From NCBI GenBank assembly GCA_019112895.1, contig DXIM01000143.1, forward strand, positions 1-64,000: DNA of 64,000 bases, written 5' to 3'. The position numbers and the translations under genes were made by a program. Below, in pieces: positions 58,934-64,000 of the stretch. Source of the DNA: Candidatus Stackebrandtia faecavium (GTDB taxonomy: Bacteria > Actinomycetota > Actinomycetes > Mycobacteriales > Micromonosporaceae). Position 1 is the stretch's first letter. Each line of letters opens with the position of its first letter. The notes below the pieces were generated by a model. The model worked only from the letters and a program-made list of their open reading frames with translations, had not been told where the DNA came from and did no database searches.

Positions 58934-59366
58934 GGTGTCTCCTTGCGAGCGCGTAGCCGAGGTTACGCTGGAGGCGCACCCCGTAGCTTCGCATGTCGTT
59001 TACAATTAGCGCCTCACCGGGCGATCGCCCGGGGCTTTGCATCGTGCGAGGCAGTTATGAAAGCCACTGTCTTGTGGCTACTTCAATCCTCCGCCTCCAG
59101 AGGTTCTTTCGTCAACCTTTCTTAAGACTATATAACAATCAATTGTCACGCAGCAAAAACAAGATGACCTTGTCGCGTCTACGACATGCTGCGTTGTTGA
59201 ATGCGTGTCAACGACAGAACCAAGAGCCCCATTCTGCCAGAACATGCACGCACGTGAATATATAGGGTCGATTTTAGTGGGATGAGACACCGCGCGCAGC
59301 CATACGCTGGACTTCGGCGCCGATCCCTGAAGAACACTCACCGAAGCGCTTTCGTAGGGTCAAGCC

Positions 59367-60206
59367 ATGCCTGAGCTCCCCGAAGTCGAAGTGATCCGGC
59401 GCGGCGTCCAGCGGTGGGCCGCCCAGCAGCGCATCAGCGAGGTCGAAGTCACGCACCCGCGCGCGATCCGTCGGCATCTGCCAGGTGCCGAGGATTTCCG
59501 TGCGCGCCTTCGTAACGCGGTTATCACCAGCGTAAATCGACGCGGTAAGTACCTGTGGCTGGCGCTCGACACCGGCGAGGCATTGCTATGCCACCTGGGC
59601 ATGTCGGGGCAGCTGCTCATCACCGACGACGACGCGCCCGTTGGCAAGCATCTTCGCGTCCGTTTCGAGTTCGAGGAGCCCGGCCACGAACTTCGGTTCG
59701 TCGACCAGCGCACGTTCGGGGAAATGCTTGTGGACAATCCCGCAAATGGCGGACCACGACATATCGAACATATCGCTTTCGATGTATATAATTCTGAATT
59801 CGATATTGCGTCTACGACCGCCCGAATAAGAAAAAGTAATCGCGGCATTAAACGAATACTATTGGATCAAACGGTTATTTCGGGAATCGGGAACATTTAC
59901 GCCGACGAGGCACTGTGGCGCGCACAACTGCACGGTGAGCACCCGGCAAATCAACTCGCGACAGGACAGGTGCACGACCTCATCAGCCACGTCAGGGCCC
60001 TGTTCGACGAGGCCATCACGGCAGGCGGCACCTCGTTCGACGCGCTGTACGTCAATACCAACGGCGAATCCGGTTACTTCTCGCGCGGCCTGTCCGCCTA
60101 CGGCCGGGCCGGTCAGCCCTGCCGACGATGCCACGCCACGATCGTCCTCGAACGATTCATGAACCGCTCCAGCCACTACTGCCCTTCCTGCCAGCCAAAA
60201 CGTTAG
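59367..60206 (+). CDS. mutM: Formamidopyrimidine-DNA glycosylase
   Basis: MPELPEVEVIRRGV, DQTVISGIGNIYADEALW, C-terminal zinc finger CRRCHATIVLERFMNRSSHYCPSCQ. Confidence 0.93.
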   Translation: MPELPEVEVIRRGVQRWAAQQRISEVEVTHPRAIRRHLPGAEDFRARLRNAVITSVNRRGKYLWLALDTGEALLCHLGMSGQLLITDDDAPVGKHLRVRFEFEEPGHELRFVDQRTFGEMLVDNPANGGPRHIEHIAFDVYNSEFDIASTTARIRKSNRGIKRILLDQTVISGIGNIYADEALWRAQLHGEHPANQLATGQVHDLISHVRALFDEAITAGGTSFDALYVNTNGESGYFSRGLSAYGRAGQPCRRCHATIVLERFMNRSSHYCPSCQPKR

Positions 60207-60361
60207 CCGAGTGCTCCGTGCATCGCGGCGACGAGTGGCAGGTGGGCGGCGGTCTCGTTGTGGTTGCCCGCGATTTGCAGTCAGTGCATATCCGGGCCGG
60301 TTCAGTCGCGGCATCGATGCCAGAAGTGCGTCTCGATGAGACGGAATACTGAGCCTCGGCG

Positions 60362-60667
60362 TCAGGCGACCTGAACCCGCTGGTCGCCCATCACGTACTC
60401 GACGGCGAGGCCGCCGCCGACGGCCTCGAGGTAGCGACGGATCGTGCCGACCTTCGCGCTGTCGAGGTCGCCGCTCTCGACCTTGGAGACCTGGCGCTGA
60501 CCGACGCCGATCCGCTCGGCGAGCTGCGCCTGGGTGAGGCCGGCCTGCTCGCGCAGCTCGCGCAGACGGTACGCGCGGACCTCGGCGAGCATCCGCTCCT
60601 TGTGCCGGTCGATCTCGGCGCGATCGACCGGGTACTTCGCGAGCAGTTCCTCGTAGCTCAGTGCCAT
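60362..60667 (-). CDS. XRE-family antitoxin (HigA-like) of a TA module
   Basis: MALSYEELLAKYPVDRAEI...LRELREQAGLTQAQLAERIGVGQRQVSKVESGDL. Confidence 0.8.
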   Translation of the reverse strand: MALSYEELLAKYPVDRAEIDRHKERMLAEVRAYRLRELREQAGLTQAQLAERIGVGQRQVSKVESGDLDSAKVGTIRRYLEAVGGGLAVEYVMGDQRVQVA

Positions 60668-61017
60668 CTCGATCACTCTCAGTCTGAGCAGGTGGTCGTC
60701 GAACAAGTCGTCGGCCAGCGGGATGTTCTTCTTGCACCAGCGGGTCCAATTCCCGGCCTTGTCCCCGGCGACAAGCATGATCGCCGATCGCGCGGGGTCG
60801 AAAGCAAACAGGATCCGCAACTCCGAGCTGCCCGTGGAGCCCGGCCGGAGCTCCTTCATGTTCCGGTGCCGGGACGCAGTCACGGTGTCCACGAGTGGAC
60901 GACCGAGCTGCGGGCCGTTCTCTTTCAGTACCTCGATTGCGCGAACACCTGCGCCCTGGACCCATCATCCAGAGACGCGACCCAGACTTCGATCGGGCTC
61001 GCGTCTATGTTCCACAT
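60668..61017 (-). pseudogene. HigB/RelE (Gp49-like) toxin gene disrupted by a frameshift
   Basis: MWNIDASPIEVWVASLDDGSRAQVFA in one frame and AIEVLKENGPQLGRPLVDTVTASRHRNMKELRPGS...NWTRWCKKNIPLADDLFDDHLLRLR in another; break at about 60938-60943. Confidence 0.75.
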
Positions 61018-61121
61018 GCTATTAGCATGAACCGTGCAGGGTCTATGGGCAATGCCGCGCCCGGAAGGGTCACAGCCGCCGAGTGATTCTCTGGATCCTC
61101 AGGAGATGCAGAGTAGCCCCA

Positions 61122-61316
61122 ATGTCCAAAGAAGAATGTTTCGATGTCGCTGCCGCGGCGGAGCGGTACGACTGCAGCATCAAGACCATCCGGAGGCGCA
61201 TCAAGAACGGGAGCCTGCCGGCCCGCACTGAGAAGATCGACGGCCGCGACGGACGCCCGGTCCTCAAGACCATGATCAGAGTCGTCGATCTGGACGACAC
61301 GTTCGAAAGGGCATGA
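61122..61316 (+). CDS. Small HTH/excisionase-like DNA-binding protein, possibly truncated by frameshift
   Basis: FDVAAAAERYDCSIKTIRRRIKNGSLPA. Confidence 0.6.
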   Translation: MSKEECFDVAAAAERYDCSIKTIRRRIKNGSLPARTEKIDGRDGRPVLKTMIRVVDLDDTFERA

Positions 61317-61609
61317 GGAACATGTCCGGAGGATCCGCGCGTCGGCACCGCCGCTGACGGTCGAGCAGAAGATCGCGATCCGCGAAATCTTCCTCGAACA
61401 CCTCCTGGAACGTGAGGCGAAGCGGAAGAGCGTCGGGGCTGGTGAGGGCTCGGCCTAGATAGCGGGCACTGCGGCGCTTCATGGATTAGGCGGCCGGGCT
61501 GAGCAGCGCTTGCTATGGAGGAATCAAGTGGAAGGAAACGTCATTCCCGCCCCGCCATGTGGTCTGTCTGCAACGGAACGATCAAATGTTTGAGAACCGC
61601 TCCGGGCCG

Positions 61610-61795
61610 TTACACGGTACGGCGAAGCCCGTCGAGCAGCAGGCCGCTGAGCCGGTCGCATCGGGCTTGGGCTTCGGGGGAGTCTTTGAGGTCCCAGAGG
61701 CCGCAGAGGGCAAGCAGGACGTCGTCTGCGCTGAGGTCGGCCCTGATAGTTCCTTGCTCCTGTCCTGCAGTGAGGAGCATCGCCAGACAGCACCT
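61610..61795 (-). pseudogene. C-terminal remnant of a TetR-family regulator
   Basis: LLTAGQEQGTIRADLSADDVLLALCGLWDLKDSPEAQARCDRLSGLLLDGLRR; no N-terminal HTH seen upstream. Confidence 0.6.
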
Positions 61796-61934
61796 GGGGC
61801 GTGTCCGAGTGCCTGAACGCGAGACCGACTGGTGCGTAGCGCACGACAATCCGGGTCTTCGCGCTCTCGACGTCGAGAGCGTGACGCTCGGAGTTACCGG
61901 CGACTGCAGAGACTGGCGGAGCGCTCGGTTGTGC

Positions 61935-62483
61935 TCATCCGCGTTCATCCGACCGGGCAGAGCCGGCCCGATCGTCGCGATCGACGGCGAACGCGAAATG
62001 CGGCATGCGTACGCCACGAGAATCTTTCTCAAAACGTCCGCGCACCGTCATCCCCAGTCGGATCGCGACATTCATCGACGCGATATTCATATCGCGCACC
62101 TGCGCATACAAGCGCTCGACACCAAGCGAATCGAAAGCGTAGTCACGGCACGCCCGCGCGGATTCCATCGCATAACCGCGATGCCAGTACGCCCGATTGA
62201 ATAGGTACCCGACCTCGATCACGTCCTCACCGAGGATTCGTTGTCGAGTAAGGCCACACTGCCCGATCATCTCGTCGGTTCCCGCCAGCACCACCGCCCA
62301 CAGTCCGAAACCGTCCTGGCGGTACCGCTGCTCCATTCGCTGCAACCAGTCGCGCGTCATGCGGTCGTCGAAAGCACCCTCATAGGCAACCATGGCCTGC
62401 GGATCCTGCATGATCGCGCACAGCTGGGTGAAATCCCCATCGGTCATTTCGCGAAGCCGCAGACGTTGGGTCGCAAGAATCAT
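61935..62483 (-). CDS. GNAT-family acetyltransferase (RimJ/RimL type)
   Basis: LATQRLRLREMTDGDFTQLCAIMQDP, GYLFNRAYWHRGYAMESARACRDYAFDSLGVERLYAQV. Confidence 0.87.
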   Translation of the reverse strand: MILATQRLRLREMTDGDFTQLCAIMQDPQAMVAYEGAFDDRMTRDWLQRMEQRYRQDGFGLWAVVLAGTDEMIGQCGLTRQRILGEDVIEVGYLFNRAYWHRGYAMESARACRDYAFDSLGVERLYAQVRDMNIASMNVAIRLGMTVRGRFEKDSRGVRMPHFAFAVDRDDRAGSARSDERG

Positions 62484-62531
62484 AGGACCCCACCCTCTTC
62501 TCGCACTGGTGTCAACTCACGACCACGAAAA

Positions 62532-62565
62532 CGCGGCAGCGACCTGCAATGAGGCAGCTGCCGCG
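62532..62565. terminator. Hairpin downstream of rnc
   Basis: CGCGGCAGC-N16-GCTGCCGCG, perfect 9-bp arms. Confidence 0.5.
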
Positions 62566-62585
62566 ACATAACGCCCGTAACGTAT

Positions 62586-63341
62586 TCAGCTTGGTTTCTT
62601 CCCCGGCTCGATCCGTGCGCTGATTTCGCGCCACGCGGACTCGGCGGCGATCTGTTCAGCTTCCTTTTTGCTACCGCCGGCGCCCTGACCGAATTCCTCA
62701 CCGTTGACCACGGCCCAGGCAGTGAACTCCTTGGCATGGTCGGGCCCAGACTCCGAAATCCGGTAATCGGGAACACCTAGACCCGCTCCGGAGGTCAGCT
62801 CCTGCAGGCTCGTCTTCCAGTCGAGAGCGGCGCCACGCTTCGCCGCGACATCAAGCAACGGGTCGAACAGCTGGTGCACGACATCGCCGGCCGCCTCAAT
62901 ACCGTGGTCGAGGAAGATGGCGCCAAGCAGCGCCTCGACGGCGTCCGCCAAAATGCTGTTCTTATCGCGTCCGCCTGAAGACTCCTCGCCTTTACCCAGT
63001 AGCAGGTGTGGGCCCACACCGCCGTCACCGAGTTTGCGGGCCACGCCAGCCAGCGCACGCATGTTCACAACGCTGGCGCGCAACCGCGCGAGCTGGCCCT
63101 CGGGAAGGTCCGGATAATTGCGGTACAAGGTCGACGTAACGATCACGCCGAGTACGGAATCACCCAGGAATTCGAGGCGTTCATTAGTGGGCAGGCCACC
63201 GCGTTCATACGCGTAAGAGCGATGCGTCAATGCGAGCCGAAGCAAATCGGCGTCAATCTCCACACCGAACGCGCCGGCGAAATGCGCGACGCTTTCCTCT
63301 ATGGGGAATGGCCCACCCCGTCTGTCATGGCCGTTTGGCAT
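62586..63341 (-). CDS. rnc: Ribonuclease III
   Basis: [33 protein letters not shown] signature; C-terminal dsRBD. Confidence 0.93.
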   Translation of the reverse strand: MPNGHDRRGGPFPIEESVAHFAGAFGVEIDADLLRLALTHRSYAYERGGLPTNERLEFLGDSVLGVIVTSTLYRNYPDLPEGQLARLRASVVNMRALAGVARKLGDGGVGPHLLLGKGEESSGGRDKNSILADAVEALLGAIFLDHGIEAAGDVVHQLFDPLLDVAAKRGAALDWKTSLQELTSGAGLGVPDYRISESGPDHAKEFTAWAVVNGEEFGQGAGGSKKEAEQIAAESAWREISARIEPGKKPS

Positions 63342-63361
63342 GTTGCCTGCCCGGACCAGGA

Positions 63362-63535
63362 TCAGACGTCGATGATCTGGCGGCCCTTATAGGTACCGCA
63401 TACTCCACACGCGGCGTGTGGCAACGTTTTGGAACGGCAACGCGAACAAGTGGTGAGAGCCGGTGCCGTGGCCTTCCACTGGGCACGGCGGCTACGCGTG
63501 TTGGCCCGCGACATACGGCGCTTGGGAACGGCCAC
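63362..63535 (-). CDS. rpmF: 50S ribosomal protein L32 (GTG start)
   Basis: [57 protein letters not shown]. Confidence 0.93.
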   Translation of the reverse strand: MAVPKRRMSRANTRSRRAQWKATAPALTTCSRCRSKTLPHAACGVCGTYKGRQIIDV

Positions 63536-63608
63536 GTTTCTACTCCGATGTTTCTCACAGCCGGCCACGATCCTCGCGAAGCGAGACCACATTCCGGCCT
63601 AGGGTTTA

Positions 63609-64000
63609 CTACAACAGTTTCTTCAGTTCAGCCCATCGCGGATCCAAGCTCTCGTGAGCATGATCCGCGGGCAGGTCGTCCCACTTCTCGCCACAGTCGG
63701 CGCACAAGCCGGGACAGTCGGCGCGACACAGCGGCGTGCTCGGCATCGCGAACACAAGACCGTCTCGCACCACCGGTTCCAGGTCAAGCAAGTCGCCTTG
63801 CAAGCGCGGCACTTCCTCGTCGTCTGTCGTTTCGGCAGTGGTGCTGTCCGGGTAGGCGTACAGCTCCGAAACTTCGACAGTCAACGGCTCGTTTATAGCC
63901 GTCAGGCAGCGACCGCATTCACCCTTAACCGTCGTGCTGACATTACCGGTGACCAAAACACCTTCCGACACCGACGTCAGGTTTACGTCGACATGCACAG
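63609..64000 (-). CDS. YceD-family (DUF177) protein, N-terminus beyond window
   Basis: GECGRCL...LCRADCPGLCADCGEKWDD; upstream of rpmF as usual. Confidence 0.87.
   Translation of the reverse strand, partial: VHVDVNLTSVSEGVLVTGNVSTTVKGECGRCLTAINEPLTVEVSELYAYPDSTTAETTDDEEVPRLQGDLLDLEPVVRDGLVFAMPSTPLCRADCPGLCADCGEKWDDLPADHAHESLDPRWAELKKLL

Noticed and set aside
1-64000. CRISPR array, rRNA, tRNA or intact IS element
   Set aside because: No regularly spaced repeats, recognisable rRNA segments or transposase ORFs seen; tRNAs cannot be fully excluded without tRNAscan-SE/Infernal.

Overview
Chromosomal window from a high-GC actinobacterium (species not determinable by eye). The right two thirds is mostly core genome: clgR-pspA-pspM, cinA-pgsA-rimO-ftsK, rnj-dapA-thyX, ftsY-smc-mutM and rnc-rpmF-yceD, plus plsC, ROK glucokinase, an acyl-CoA ligase, a two-component pair, pimB-like GT4, an M48 protease, an NYN protein and others. 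The most unusual region is bp 240-9535: eight consecutive same-strand paralogues, each with a short cytosolic tail, one TM helix and a ~300 aa extracytoplasmic region. All share a four-Cys framework (C-x(8-10)-CPF plus a C-terminal EC...C pair), an (F/L)PG motif and a W-x(V/I/L)..(Y)P motif. They fall into two subtypes in the order A-A-B-B-A-B-A-B. I could not assign a function, and this is my best candidate for an undescribed system. Other points of interest: a matched pair of palindromic sites (TGTCATCNNGATGTCA) in front of an RHH-regulator/DUF4097 unit; inverted repeats in front of an ArsR-like/M23 operon and an acyl-CoA ligase/two-component cluster; a multi-domain FtsK/SpoIIIE-type ATPase with an overlapping membrane-protein gene; a decaying island (frameshifted HigB/HigA-type TA, broken HTH gene, TetR fragment) between rnc and mutM; a 1-nt frameshift in a YgiD-type dioxygenase; and an AT-rich patch inside mutM. 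No rRNA, CRISPR array or intact transposon was recognised. All identifications are by eye from the supplied translations; no database search was run.
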